The position numbers and the translations under genes are program-made. The notes below the pieces were generated by a model that saw nothing but the letters and a program-made list of their open reading frames with translations, was not told where the DNA came from and did no database searches. Shown one piece after another: positions 38,116 through 49,877 of a DNA stretch of 64,000 nucleotides. Where the stretch lies: assembly GCF_013426205.1 (NCBI RefSeq), contig NC_089428.1, positions 2,232,001 to 2,296,000 on the forward strand, in the 5' to 3' direction. The stretch's first letter is position 1; each line of letters starts with the position of its first letter. Source of the DNA: Metarhizium brunneum (Eukaryota; Ascomycota; Sordariomycetes; Hypocreales; Clavicipitaceae).

Positions 38116-39034
38116 TCATCGCGAGATGACGGCGTTCTGGCCACCCTCGTAGTACATGCCGGGGTACATGTGCCAGCTCTGAGGGCGCTGCTGCGGCGGG
38201 GGGTTCTGCTGCATGTAGCTCTGGGAGCCCATCATGTCGTGCATGCCCTCATACTCCATCTTGACCTCCTTGCCGTCCACCATGCACACGCCCGAGGTGC
38301 CCATCATGGAGTTGGGTACGCTGGTGGGGATGTAGCCGGCGCCAGGGCCGTACTCGTCCGTGTTGACCGAGGACGAGGGGCTGGGGACGCTGGAGGGGAG
38401 CGTCGACGCCCACGCCTCGCAGTTGGGCATGGGCACGTACTGCTGCGTCGACTGGCTGTAGTCGGAGATGTAGTCGGCTCCTCCCGACGGGAGGGGGGAC
38501 ATTCTGGGGCTGGGGATGGCGCCGCAGCTGTCATCGTTGTAGGCTGATGGGCACGGGGTTAGCAGTTGTTGCGGCGGTGACGCGAGGCAAGTCCTGTCAT
38601 GGCCGTCCAGGGGACGCACCAAGGTCGAGTAGGTCGTACCTGTTGGGGTCGAGTAAGGAGACGACGTCATGGACACGCCCATCGACTCCTTGAGCTGGCA
38701 TAGCTCGTCCTCGAGGGCCTTGTTGCGGCGCAATAGTTCCTGGACCGTCTTGTCGCGGCCCTGGCTGCTTCGGAGGTCCTCCAGTTCTCTTTCCAGTCGC
38801 TCAATGTGCTCCTTGGTCCTGGCACGGATAGCGCGCTGGGCTTCTCTGTCGTTGGCTCTCTTGCGAGCAAGCTGTGACGGCGTCAAGGTGGAAACGCTTC
38901 GGGTGCCTAGTGTAAGAGGAAACATCGTGTCAGGGTACGGCCGTGGTCCATGTGAGGGGGGAGGGGAGGGGCTTACCCTTTCGCTTGGAGGAAGACGAGG
39001 GTTTGGCAGGCTCGGCTGATGATGACCGCGTCAT
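38116..39034 (-). CDS. bZIP transcription factor
   Basis: Exon 1 is 39034-38977 and exon 2 starts at 38906; the 70-nt intron runs from GTAAGC to ACTAG and joins KRKG to the second exon in frame. Reading exon 2 straight to the stop gives 282 aa. A second intron, 38639-38544 (96 nt, GTACGA, CTGCTAAC, ATCAG), is also possible; it is a multiple of three, so splicing it gives 250 aa. The basic region (about residues 33-50: ARKRANDREAQRAIRAR) is followed at once by a leucine zipper of four to five heptads. The basic region differs from the usual N-x3-A-x3-R spacing: Ile lies where the invariant Arg is expected and Arg one residue later. The remainder is Ser/Pro/Gln-rich, typical of an activation region. 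Nuclear regulator; targets unknown. Confidence 0.9.
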
Positions 39035-42000
39035 GGTTGTGAAGGCTGGATGTGTGATGTGCTTGTTGAGTTGTAGATAGAGTTGTTGGGATGTCAACCG
39101 GCAGAGAGGCAAGTTTTGGCCAGCAGTCCTCGAAATAAGGCGTCTTGTATTGTCGAGTGGGCAACAGTGATGCAAAGACGAGTGTAAACGTATAGAGATG
39201 GTGAGATGATCTTGTGTTGTTCCGAGTAGAGAGACAACAAGACAAAGAGAGGCGGGCGCCGTTGGGAGTTTGTATGTTTGGACAAGATGTATAAGGAGAG
39301 GTGCCACAATGAAGAGCTTGGGTCAGTTTTCCCCTCGGTGGAGAGCGACAGGCCCTGGAAGATATATAGGTTCAGTTGCGATCCCAAAGTCTGTAGACGA
39401 TGAGGATTTCCCCAAAAGCGGTTACGTGTGGCGCCTCTCCATGCGGACTTGGCTTGCGCTCTGCTTGAGACCCTGATCCCAGCGCCAGCATGCGCTAACC
39501 CCGAACCAGACGGGGGCTCTGAAGCCTCCATGCGGTACACAGGTACGAAGGTACATCCCGGCTACAGATGTACCTTCCTGGGGAGCTGTGGTGTGATAGA
39601 CGCACCCCGGCCCCACCGTCTCGAGGTGCGCAGATGCCAGCGCCCCACTTGGGGCAAGTCTCTGGCACGCCCCTCCCCCCTTCCCCCCTCGCTCCCTGGG
39701 AAAATGTGAAAAAGCGGATCCCTTCAGGCTGGAGGACGACCTGGCGCTGATGGGCTCTCTTTTGCTTCCCTCTTCGGTCTGGTCTCGTCAGGTTTCGTTC
39801 GTCAGGTCTGCTCACACTGCTGAGCGCTCCCAAGGTACGTGTCGTAGATTATGGGGCCTAGGAGCACCTAGGAGCATCGTGGAGAAGCCCTTCGACCTTC
39901 TCGCAACCTCCAGTCCTCGACCTTCGGCCAAGTCGACGAGGGCCCTGTCAGTCCATCGTCTCACGCTCGAGCTGTTCACGTCTGGCTTGCTTGTCTCATC
40001 TTATCCTGCTCTTCACTTGCAACTTAGAGCCAGCCTGCAGGTCAAGCAACTTGCCTGCATCTCCGTCGCCAGGGACCCTCGGGCCCTCATCTCACTCAAC
40101 TGTATCCTTGATGATACCTTGCCAACTTATCTGCCCTTGGCCCCGTACTTACGTAGGCTACGTTTCCTTGAACTCCATCCAACAGCATTAAATTGCGTGC
40201 CCATGTTTTACAAACCAAAGCTTAAACGGGGAAAAAACACATCCCAAGATACCGAGAAAATGTCTGGTACTTCCTGCTGCCCCCTCCCCCTCCTTGCTTT
40301 TGCCCAGCGACCAGCCTTCTTGAGCGCCGTTGCCAAGAGTCAATTAGACGTGTAAGGAGAGACAGACACAAATGAGCCGGTCCCTTTGCTAAACCAAAGT
40401 ACCGTGATGTATGACTGGCAGTGACTCTATTTCGGCCCAAGTTTGGTGTGGCCATGTAAGCCTTTGCCCATCTTGTATACCAGACCACGCAAAGCCGCAT
40501 CGCCAGTCGTCCACCAAGCCACGTCTGGCTATGGGCCCATTGTATAAATCATCTTATTAAGCCGCATGAGCGTACGCGTATATTCATTCAACTTGGGAGC
40601 TCTCCTTGCGGGATAGAGGCACACGCCCATATGGCCATTCCAGCCAGTCGCGCACTCTCAAGCTCATTTAGATTCATCTAGTCTGTGCCTGGCGCCCAGC
40701 AGCCACTAGAACAGCCCGCCGTCAATAATTGACGCTGGTGCCCATGTAGGTTTGGAGTACACAAGGCGGACCACGCCACTGGCCTGGTAGTATCGCTCCT
40801 TGGTGGCCCTGGTGTGGCTGAAGCTGCTGTACTACTCCGCAGACCGCAGACCGCAGACTGTAGACCGTAGGTGGCGCGTCCATCTGCCAGGCCATCTGCC
40901 GCTTCCATTTGTCTTCCATCGCCGTTCGTGATTTGCCTTGCATTTCCCCGGCCCTGTCGGAGTGACAGCGGGATAGCTAATCGATGAACCAGGTCATGGT
41001 GCAAATCGCCTCCCCTCCCAGACCCCCTCGTCCCTACAAGAATGATGGCTTCGCAACCGATCTTCTCGCTCATCATGTAACGTCGACTGGCATGTACCGG
41101 CTTGCGCGGGAGCCCTACAATTTAGGCTAACGTCTTAGCCAAAACCCAAACGAAATAGTCTTGTTCTTTTCCTTTTCGATTTTTTTTTAAATCTCTTTCT
41201 TTCGAGCCCTTTCCGAGCGGCAGATGATGCCTGACATGTGGGTATTACTCTTCAATGGCGTTGCCGCCTCCTCTGATGAAACTGGCTGGAGTAGCGGGTC
41301 GTGGCTCGCTTTCTTGAGACTTGGAGAAGGCATTCGAAAAGGCCCGTTTGTTTTGCATGTCCATTTCGATGGCGGCAGTTCAGCGTAAATCTCGCACTGC
41401 GGAATGGTAAAGAGGCCGATCGTCTGTGCTTCCGATCCCTCCGAAGCCTCCAAAGCCTCTCAAACAACGCTACCCGGGCCGCCAGTAGCTATGTACGGAA
41501 TGCTGGTGGTTTGGCCTGTTAAGCGAGCTAAGCTCATGTTGACGCCAGCTATTTTGAGCAACTTGTGTGTAGAATGCCGACCACGTGTGCCGTGGCCTGG
41601 CTTCGTCCGCCTCCGTTGCCAAACCTCACCATGGTTACAGGCAGGTGGCACGCCAAAGGGGCTACGTTTTGACTGTTAATAGTCGGTCCCACGTTATACC
41701 GTGGACGTCACAGCCAAGAGTATCAGGAGGACCCCTCCTTTAAGTGGCCGCGAGCTGTGTTAACCTTAAAACAGAGTACGTACCTCGTCCAGTCGTTTTA
41801 GTGCCTTGTTAACGTGTGTCTATCACTGATTTCTCAGATTCGAGGGGTGGGCTGGTCGCGAGGTTTGTGCACCACTTGACCACTGTATGTAGAGGCATGG
41901 AGGCATGAAGACGCTGGCGCAACTAAATCAGGCGGCTCCGCGCTGACTTGAGCCGGAGCTAGTGACACAGAGAGACCAGGGGCCGTCGCGTGGCATTCAA

Positions 42001-45000
42001 AGCTAGGCGCAATGGCGGCGGCACCGTGCAAGCGAGGCGCTGAGCGTTTGAGAGATTCAAGACGAAGAGCTGTAGTAATAGACGCTTGCGGGTAGAGTGC
42101 TAGCCGCAGCCCGTATAGGCCGTCAACAAAATATACTGGGTTCGGGGTGTCATGTAGAAGAGGCGAAGCCTCGTCTCATGTTACTTCTGGTCGCTATAGC
42201 ACTAGAGAATGCTTAACCATATCCTGCCCGGTCCCAGTCACCAAATCATTCAGGCCTTTCTCAAAACACTCGCCGCCTATAGCATCAAGGACAGCGGGGC
42301 CGCAGCCCGCCCTCATGAAGCGGACTCTGAGGGTCCCTGTTTCCAGAATAATGGGTTCTGCAATAAGAGAAGGGCCACCGAGGGGAGAAACCAGTTTCGC
42401 ATGAAATCATACTACTTCCTTGTCAAACGCGCGCGCGCGCCAGTCGCATCCAGTCCAAGCGGCAATGCTGGTTTGGTGGGACGCATTCTAGAAGTTCTAG
42501 ATGATCAGTCGGTTAGATGGCATCATGGGTCCATTGCCCCTTGCTCTTCATCTACGAGTTCATGCCTGTCAGATCAGTCAACAGGCATGGATGGGGCACC
42601 TACAAATTGTGCATTGCGCTCCGTAATGCCAATTCCATTCCCAATGTCGCATCCCACCGCTAGCCCTCCATGTACTCCGTACTCCGTAAGCCATGAGCGT
42701 TTCCGAACCATTCGTTACTGTTTGCAGGACGACCACAGAGTACCGTACCAGCTACCTGCCCCGAGTGGTTGGCCGACCGAGAGGGTTGTCTACTAATTTG
42801 CCAGGATTGCGAAGCTATACACGGACAAACCCTGCCTGGGCTTCGGCAATCGCCGTTTGAAACCATTTTGGGCGGCTGTGGCAGGATATACATATGTACA
42901 TGCGCCCCCTGCGGCGACACGGTTCTCGCCATTCATTCGATAATGCCGACCTTGGTTGTAAGTTTGATGGTTTGTATATAGCTTGTTTGCAAATTTGAGA
43001 ATCCACAGCATCAGTAACGTCCAAGTACGACCCAAATCAAGCTTGTCGATGTAAATAGCTCCATACAAACGTCGCCCTAATTCTTATCATCATAATACCT
43101 ACACTGTATCATTTGGTACGGGTCGACGGATTGATGAGATGTTGCAATTTAGCTTTGGTCGCCCTTGAGAGGTGCATAGTTCGCCGGGCATCGTCTGGCG
43201 CCCCTCATGAAGGGAGAGCAATAAGATGCTCGTCCACAGGGCCCCTCCTTCCCCTGTAGACCCAAGGCGATGGTAAGGAGCCTGATTGACCGAAAGCGTC
43301 TGGTTGGCAGTGGACGGGCATCTTCCGTTCGTTGTGGCGGGATAGAAAATATAAATGGGCCGAGTGAGATGCCAGCTTGAGGCCACCCATCGGAGTGGGG
43401 ATTTCCGGATCGTGGACGGGGTAGTATTGACGAATATGATTTGTCTGCTCGTTGACCCAACACGTAGGCGCTATAGACGCAGTATTTAATTAATAAAACC
43501 GTTCAAAGTGATTTACTTTATGGCGGCGGAAGGCAAAGGTTCCAGTCGTCCAGGCGCCTCCCACGCAACAGCTCATCCGGGGTGCGGCAAGGCGTTGGGT
43601 GGATGAGAAACATTGGAGCCGGAATAGACTGGTGTGTGCAATGAAGATGCCCGACTGGCTAACGGCACAGCTTCCGTCAAGAAGATACAAATAACTTGAC
43701 TGCTCCGGACTCCCACACAACCCAACAAGTGGTGGCCCTCATAACAGTTGACCGGCGAAAGCATGGCTGCCATGTGGTCCCCCACAATCCTCCCAAACCA
43801 CCGCCACAGCTGGCTGCGCGGCTTCAATGTTGTGGCGTGGCTGAGTGCAGGTTCCGGTTCCGACGTGCCCTGCATCGAAATGGACGCCAACGCAGATTCG
43901 CGGTATGTACGCCAGCGTCGAGACTGGAACAAGAATGCGCGTCGTACCATGGTCTCACCTCGCGGCTGTCGTTCCTCCCACAAATCCCTGATGAGCCAAG
44001 TTAGCGGTTTGTCTCGTGGCACGTTGTCTGGAATCAACCAGTCGTTAGTTACACCTTATAGCTACCTTGAAAGTCGAGTTGGTGGTTCTGCGGAGATGCC
44101 GACCCAAACTTAACCCCGGTGTTCGTCCACTCTGGTACAAACGCAGCACAGCCATCATCAGGCCGGCCCTCAATCATCACGCGATGCCAAGACGACTTGC
44201 GCAATCTATTCGTACAACACCAAGAGGCTGCTTACCAAATTTGATGGGTGGTACGGAGTACTATGTGCATCCAGCGATGGCCGCTCGCCATGTTCTCCAT
44301 CGTCATTCAGCGCAGCCGCCCCCTGACCCTGCGCCTCCCCTTGATGTATCAGTATCGATGTGTCTGGGGCTGTAAACTTGCACCAACAGCTGCCGACGAG
44401 ATGGTTTGTATGTACATGTGCTCGGGAGCAACTGCGGTCGTTCTTGAAACATCGTCTTAGACCGAGCGAGGCCGTTTCCACCCATTCGGGACGGTTTTGC
44501 CGCTCATGAAACTGACTAACTATGCCTTGACTCTAGGTCTTTGATACTGTATAATCTTAATCATTCGTAGCGTGCAAGGCTCCCCAATCGCTTCTAACCC
44601 TGGAACCCTGTCGGTCAGGCCATGCCGCCTTTCAGACAAATCTTGGTTAGTATGATGAGAAGAAACGACGCAAATAGAAGTCCCTTGCATCCGGCCCGGT
44701 ACTGTACCAGTGACGCTGGATCTCCCATGCAGCGATCGGTGGATGCGGACATGCTGGCTAGTATTGTTACGGTATTGTTCATGCGGGCATCGCGAAGGGC
44801 GTGATGCAACTGGTACATGTTGGCCGAAGCATCCATCTGGACCCTTGCCAAGACAACAAGGAGAATTAAAGAACATGGAGTTCCACTGTTTGTCGGCGAA
44901 GGCGATGTGAGATTTGGTTTGAGCTGGAGCTTGAGGGGTATCATCTGGCGTCGTCCCTCCCCGTGGTGTTGGATGCGTCCGATACAATTCGCAAGGCTTG

Positions 45001-46597
45001 TAACGGCGATTGCCTCGCCCTGCCAGACCAAAAGATGGGCTGCAGCATGCCTGACCACAAGACTCGGAATGGCAGAAAATTTCCGGCGGAAGTTTTTGGT
45101 GGGCGCGATGTCTGATGTAGACGGCTGAAGGCTTGGGAGGGCCAGTCGGGTCATGGCTGACAGTTGACATGTGCAGGGGGCTAGCCGCCTTTGCCACTGG
45201 CTCGTACATGTAGCGACGGAGCGAACCAGACTTTAGGAAGGAGCAACCAGCCTTGTGGTGCTGCCACTACTGGGTGGACAGCTGCCACAGTTGTTGCTAC
45301 TCACACTTGGGCTGGATTGCAGTATGCCAGAGCAACGTCGTGCCTCCATGTCCGCTGCATGCCGTAAGGAAGACGCAGAAAAACAGGCAGCCACATTGGT
45401 ACATGTAGCAGTTTGCTAGCTGGCCACTAGCAACTGGCAGCTGGCAGTGCCTCCTCAGCTGCGCCTGCTCCGGCTGGCCAGCAGCCGAAGCCGGCCTGTA
45501 GACGCATGCGCCACATCGGACCTATTCTCCTATTCCCTCCATGTCCCTATTCCCATGGCCAGCATCATCTTCAACGTTCCGCCGGCGGCACCACCTCGTT
45601 CGTTCAAGCGTACGCCCAACATGCAGTTGCATCACTTGCGCTCCGGACGCCACCTCCACGGCCGTCGCTGAGCCCTCGCAGGGCCCGATGAGACAGAATC
45701 TTCATCTTGGTCATCGCGTATTCGGATTCCTCGGCCGCCTCGTACCGACCATCCCCCGATCTGTCCAGCAAAGTCCGCTGTCCCGGATGCCTTAAGACGC
45801 AGAACGGCTCTTCCGGGCCCGAGATTTGTGATTCGTCAACTTGCGCAAAGTACGCCAACAAGCTATTGCCTCGTTCTCAGCGTCCGATATGCTTTCGCAA
45901 GCGCTCTAATGTTGCCTCTTGCCTCTTGCCGCCCAAGGCCATGCCGACGCACCACACCACAAACTCTCGTCCCAACTAGCGAATTCTGATCGCTGCATGG
46001 CCGAAGGCAGCCAGAGTTGAGCCCATGACATCCCGTCCCGATATGCCCTCTGCTCCTCGGCACAGTTTCCCAAGCGCGCCACCCGATGGGATGGGCTGCA
46101 TTAGTCCGTCGGTGAATTCTTTAGACTGTCAAGATGCAAGATGTCAGATGCACGATCAGCTGAAAGCGTCTCCACTATGGACGGAGTGTGCATGTATTCC
46201 ATGGTAATTTGTCCATTCATTGGTTTCTGTTCTAATTTTTTCCTTCTTTCGTCACCTCTGGTAGACATTGCTTTGTTTTCGCCTCCGGTATCGATCCAAT
46301 GGGGTCTCGTGATGGAGACTAGAATCCCCGGTGGCTTTTTTAAGTTGGCTTCGTCTCTTCTTGGTTTTGCGCCACAAATGCTTTGCCGTTGCTCAACCGT
46401 CTAGTGAGAAACTATCTGTGTAGGGCTAGGACGAGGCCATCTGTCTGGACTCACTTGCTTACTGTTGCTTAGTCCATCACCATCAGGTCATTCATGACAA
46501 AGAAGGACGGAAATGCTACGTCATATTGGTGAGATTGGCAGCATCATTTGACATTTGTTCCAGAAAATTTTTTATCCGTTTTTTTTCTTCCGTCGGT
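39035..46597. other. Gene-poor region of about 7.6 kb
   Basis: No supported gene. The left 500 bases must hold the bZIP promoter and 5' leader. Further right are a (GC)n run at about 42429-42441, a tandem TACTCCGTAC pair at 42673-42689, a reverse copy at 44251, and short GCAGACC-type tandem units at about 40835-40870. Open frames are short and compositionally unlike the genes of the window. Confidence 0.5.
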
Positions 46598-48199
46598 CTA
46601 TTGATTCCTTTCCATTTCCGCGCCAGGTATCCCGTGAATTTCCGGATTATCATCCTTCACGGCTTCTACCAATTCATCCATACCGCCGACAGTTGTAGGC
46701 CCGGCCATGCCTTCTGGAGGAAGAGCCCATTTTGGTAGAGGACTCTTGTATGACCAGGCTCCACCAGCATCTTCGTACCGCAAGCTGTGAAGCCACAGTG
46801 ACAGTTCGTGCATTCCTGGATCGGAGTATAATGGCGTGGCGCATACATCACATACTTCGCCAGTCATCTTTTCCGCCCTCTTCTTCTCGTACTTGTCCAG
46901 CATTTCGTCGTGGTAAACCACTGCCTGAGCCACTTCCTCCTTGCCCATGCGCGACAATCTGCTGATGACGTCCTCGTCCGTACTGACAGTGCCATCAGCA
47001 TCGTTCCGGCCTAGGTTGAAGCCCCATACTCTTTGGTTTGCGTATATCGGGTCGTTTTGGATGGGGTGTCCCAGGTACTGTAGGTGCACTCGAATCTGAT
47101 GCGTCCTTCCCGTCACCGGAAGGCACCGAACAATGGAGTATCCTCGTTTGTTTACCCAGGGCTTGCCGTTGGACTCGTCGCCTTCCTCGGCGGGCAGCCT
47201 GCTCAGTTCCTTGTCTGTAGGCTCTGGGACTCCTCCCTGTTGACCGTTTGCCTCTGCATCGCCCCTTGGCGGGTAGTATGCCAAACGCTTGAACACCGTC
47301 CGTGCCGCTTTGCCTTCCGCCCGAACACGGTTGAGGCCGAGCTTCGGCGATATTGATAGGATGGGCTGGTCACAAACAATCTCTCCCTCGGGAAACTCCC
47401 CCACGACGCGGGCCATGTATTCCTTCCTCACTGTCCGTGACTTGATCTGATTGCCCAATGCCTCCGCAGCCTTGACGCTCTTTGCGACAAACATGATGCC
47501 GCTGGTCAGCCGATCCAGCCTGTTGCACGGATATGGCATGAACTCTTGCCCTCGCTCGGCCTTCATAATTTCCAAGACTGAATTGAACTTGTATCGGCCC
47601 GCGGGGTGCACAGGCACTCCAGAGGGCTTGTTGATGACAATCATGTCGTCGTCCTCGTGGATGATGCCAACAGGATCCGACGTAACTGGGGGCTCGTGTC
47701 GGTGCAAGGTGTGTGAGATCAAGTCACCATTTCGAAGAATGTAGTCAGGTCCGACTTTGGTCCCATTGACAAAGATGTCTCCCTTCTCCATGGAGGTCCT
47801 GTAATACTCGGCGGGTCGGTCTCGGAACTCGGATTCGAATATCTCGATCAAGGATCTTCCACGCCATCTCTCCTTGCAGAATGTATTGTATGTCCAGTGG
47901 TATGGCCGTACTCGCCGCAGGTCGTCTTCAAAATAGTATGGAGGCGGCCAGATACTTTTGACTGGGGCGATTGTCGTGCCGTCAGAATCCCTCGCGGCCT
48001 TTGACGCAATGCCTCTAGCTTGGGCAGCGGCTCTTCGCGACTCTTCCTTCTCTTGGGCAATCTGTGCAGCCGTAAGAGACTTTGATCTGTCGGTTTCCGC
48101 GGTTGGCGCAACCAACGGGTCGGTTGTCGTCGCAGACATGGCGGTAAATGTTCTTAGAAAAGCCCCAAAAGCTCTTGAGCCTGCTCCTCTTACAAGCAT
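46598..48199 (-). CDS. PUS9: RluA-family tRNA pseudouridine synthase (Pus9/Rib2 type)
   Basis: A single exon of 533 aa. An S4-like region at about 115-165 is followed by the RluA catalytic domain with the family motif RLDRLTSG (Asp229 is the catalytic Asp), EYMARV and GRTHQIRVHLQ (about residues 365-375). These match yeast Pus9 and the synthase half of Rib2, which make pseudouridine 32 in tRNA. There is no deaminase domain. The C-terminal part has a CxxC pair (VCDVC) and conserved aromatic residues. The first 20 residues (Arg-rich, no acidic residue) look like a mitochondrial presequence. The ATG at 48199 has C at -3, whereas the next in-frame ATG (residue 21, 48139) has the strong context GCCATG, so two products by leaky scanning are possible. 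It is divergent from the hydrolase gene across about 600 bases. Confidence 0.95.
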   Translation of the reverse strand: MLVRGAGSRAFGAFLRTFTAMSATTTDPLVAPTAETDRSKSLTAAQIAQEKEESRRAAAQARGIASKAARDSDGTTIAPVKSIWPPPYYFEDDLRRVRPYHWTYNTFCKERWRGRSLIEIFESEFRDRPAEYYRTSMEKGDIFVNGTKVGPDYILRNGDLISHTLHRHEPPVTSDPVGIIHEDDDMIVINKPSGVPVHPAGRYKFNSVLEIMKAERGQEFMPYPCNRLDRLTSGIMFVAKSVKAAEALGNQIKSRTVRKEYMARVVGEFPEGEIVCDQPILSISPKLGLNRVRAEGKAARTVFKRLAYYPPRGDAEANGQQGGVPEPTDKELSRLPAEEGDESNGKPWVNKRGYSIVRCLPVTGRTHQIRVHLQYLGHPIQNDPIYANQRVWGFNLGRNDADGTVSTDEDVISRLSRMGKEEVAQAVVYHDEMLDKYEKKRAEKMTGEVCDVCATPLYSDPGMHELSLWLHSLRYEDAGGAWSYKSPLPKWALPPEGMAGPTTVGGMDELVEAVKDDNPEIHGIPGAEMERNQ

Positions 48200-48815
48200 G
48201 GGCGGGTCAAGGTTTTAGCAGGCCGCGCCAAGGACCGCTCGAAGCATCGCAGGGGAAAGATGTGCCCTTTGCTAATCCCCCGTCGATGTGAATCGTATCG
48301 ATCAGCTTTTCTCTGGCGTCCCGCCGAAATGCCAGACTCTTCCGTGCCGGCCAAGCCCGTCAGGCACAGGGAGGGGAGCACCACCAGAAAAAATGCGGTC
48401 AGATGCGGCAGAAACGTCAGGCTTGGCCGATTTGCCTAAGCCGGGTTAGATTTGCGACCACCCGCCCTGAGCCGCCCTGAGCTTAATCAGTCTGGGTACG
48501 TGATATCGTCAACCATTGCATTGGTATCCGTGTTTAAACACAAAGACTTTGTCTTGCTTGTTATATCATGTCCTGGTTCATGGCTATCCATGTCTCGCCT
48601 ACTCTGTTACATTCGGTCGTCTTGATGTTCAAGAAACGCCACTAGATATGCCGCGTGGCTAGGCAGCCCAGCTAGTCCAGGCAGCTGAATAGACTTCCTG
48701 GTGTGACTACTCCGCGCGGCCTCCCATCTAACATGGTCTGCCCGTTTAGATTATCCCATGACAAAATCGTCAAGATACTGTTTCGTGCGTACAGGACTTG
48801 CACTCGCAATACATC
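48200..48815. promoter_or_regulatory. Shared promoter region between divergent PUS9-type and hydrolase genes
   Basis: About 615 bases separate the two start codons, so the region presumably serves both directions. No clear TATA box or named factor site could be assigned. Confidence 0.5.
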
Positions 48816-49877
48816 ATGCACGACATGACTGCCAATCCCCCCGATGGGGGCATCCCACTCGCGAACATGGCAACCCCGGCGTACAGCAAGAGCAAGGGCG
48901 CCGAAGAACACATGCTCCAACTCTCGGGGGGCCGTCAACTCGCGTACGCCCACAACGGACCGTCTGATTCAAGGACAATTGTCATCTTCTTCAGTGGCGT
49001 GATGAGCGTTGGAACAGCCCACGACGTCCCAGAGCCGTGCCGCAAACTCGGAGTACATTGGATCGCTCCCACCTTGGCCGGCAACGGCAACACGAGCACT
49101 CGGGACAGCGAGATGCCTTACCACGCAGCTCTTGCGAGCGACATGACGGCACTGCTGTCGCACCTCTATCCCACAGGTGCCTACGATCGGATCTACGTGG
49201 CCGGCGGATCCTACGGCACCGTCCCGGCCCAGATGCTGTACGGCGCGTCATACGACCTATTCCCACCGGGCCGCAAGATTGTCGGCTGCGTCTTGCTCGC
49301 CGGCTTCTCCCCATTCAAGTACCACAGGGACCATGCCAAGCACCTCAGCTGGGCCAACTGGTTCTCCGTGGGACCGCCGACGCAGCTGGTTCCGTTCCGC
49401 CTGCTGCAGCGGGCCTTCCGCTCAGCCATAGCCTCCAAGATGAAGACGGAGGAAGGCGCCAGCGAGTTTCTCCGGCAGACGCTGTTCGACATGATGGACG
49501 ACGACGAGAGGAAGGTCTACGCCGAGTGGCTCGGGCGCAAGGAGACGACGGAGGACGAGTTTATTCGGCGGATGGCGCGGGGGGCGGTGACGTGTTGCCA
49601 GAACTGGGATGGCTTCATGGAGGTTTCGGACGTGATTCATGCGGACTGGGGATTCGAACCGGCGAGGCTGGATGACGAGCATGCCGAGAAGCCTGTGCTT
49701 GTTGTTGGCTCGGACAAGGACCATATCGGGGGGGCTACGAACAAGTGGCTGGTGGCGAATTACAAGAGCGCCAGGGCAAAGACTATTCCTGGAGGGCACA
49801 TTTCGTCCTTGTACTATATGGATGAAATATTCCAGGATATAATATCACGTGAGTTTTCTGTGCCTCGTATTGATTGA
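48816..49877 (+). CDS. Alpha/beta hydrolase
   Basis: Single exon. The first in-frame ATG is 48816 (A at -3), giving 353 aa; a second ATG is three codons later. The nucleophile elbow is GGSYGT (Ser about residue 132), after strand-like YVA. VLVVGSDKDHIGG (about residue 305) supplies a candidate Asp, and IPGGHISS near the C-terminus the catalytic His, so a full triad is present. A lid-like helical insert (FKYHRDHAKHLSWANW...) lies between. No signal peptide, probably cytosolic. Substrate class (ester, lactone or epoxide) cannot be decided; the fold is clear but the subfamily is not recognised. Confidence 0.87.
   Translation: MHDMTANPPDGGIPLANMATPAYSKSKGAEEHMLQLSGGRQLAYAHNGPSDSRTIVIFFSGVMSVGTAHDVPEPCRKLGVHWIAPTLAGNGNTSTRDSEMPYHAALASDMTALLSHLYPTGAYDRIYVAGGSYGTVPAQMLYGASYDLFPPGRKIVGCVLLAGFSPFKYHRDHAKHLSWANWFSVGPPTQLVPFRLLQRAFRSAIASKMKTEEGASEFLRQTLFDMMDDDERKVYAEWLGRKETTEDEFIRRMARGAVTCCQNWDGFMEVSDVIHADWGFEPARLDDEHAEKPVLVVGSDKDHIGGATNKWLVANYKSARAKTIPGGHISSLYYMDEIFQDIISREFSVPRID

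Noticed and set aside
37516..38547. 343-codon plus-strand frame
   Set aside because: Its right half is antisense to the bZIP gene and the left half is 3' UTR; no motif.
39750..40355. 201-codon plus-strand frame
   Set aside because: Low-complexity Leu/Ser/Pro composition, no motif, and no intron or start context support.
44520..45209. 229- and 179-codon overlapping minus frames
   Set aside because: They overlap in different frames, have no domain, and sit in a region without other gene signals.
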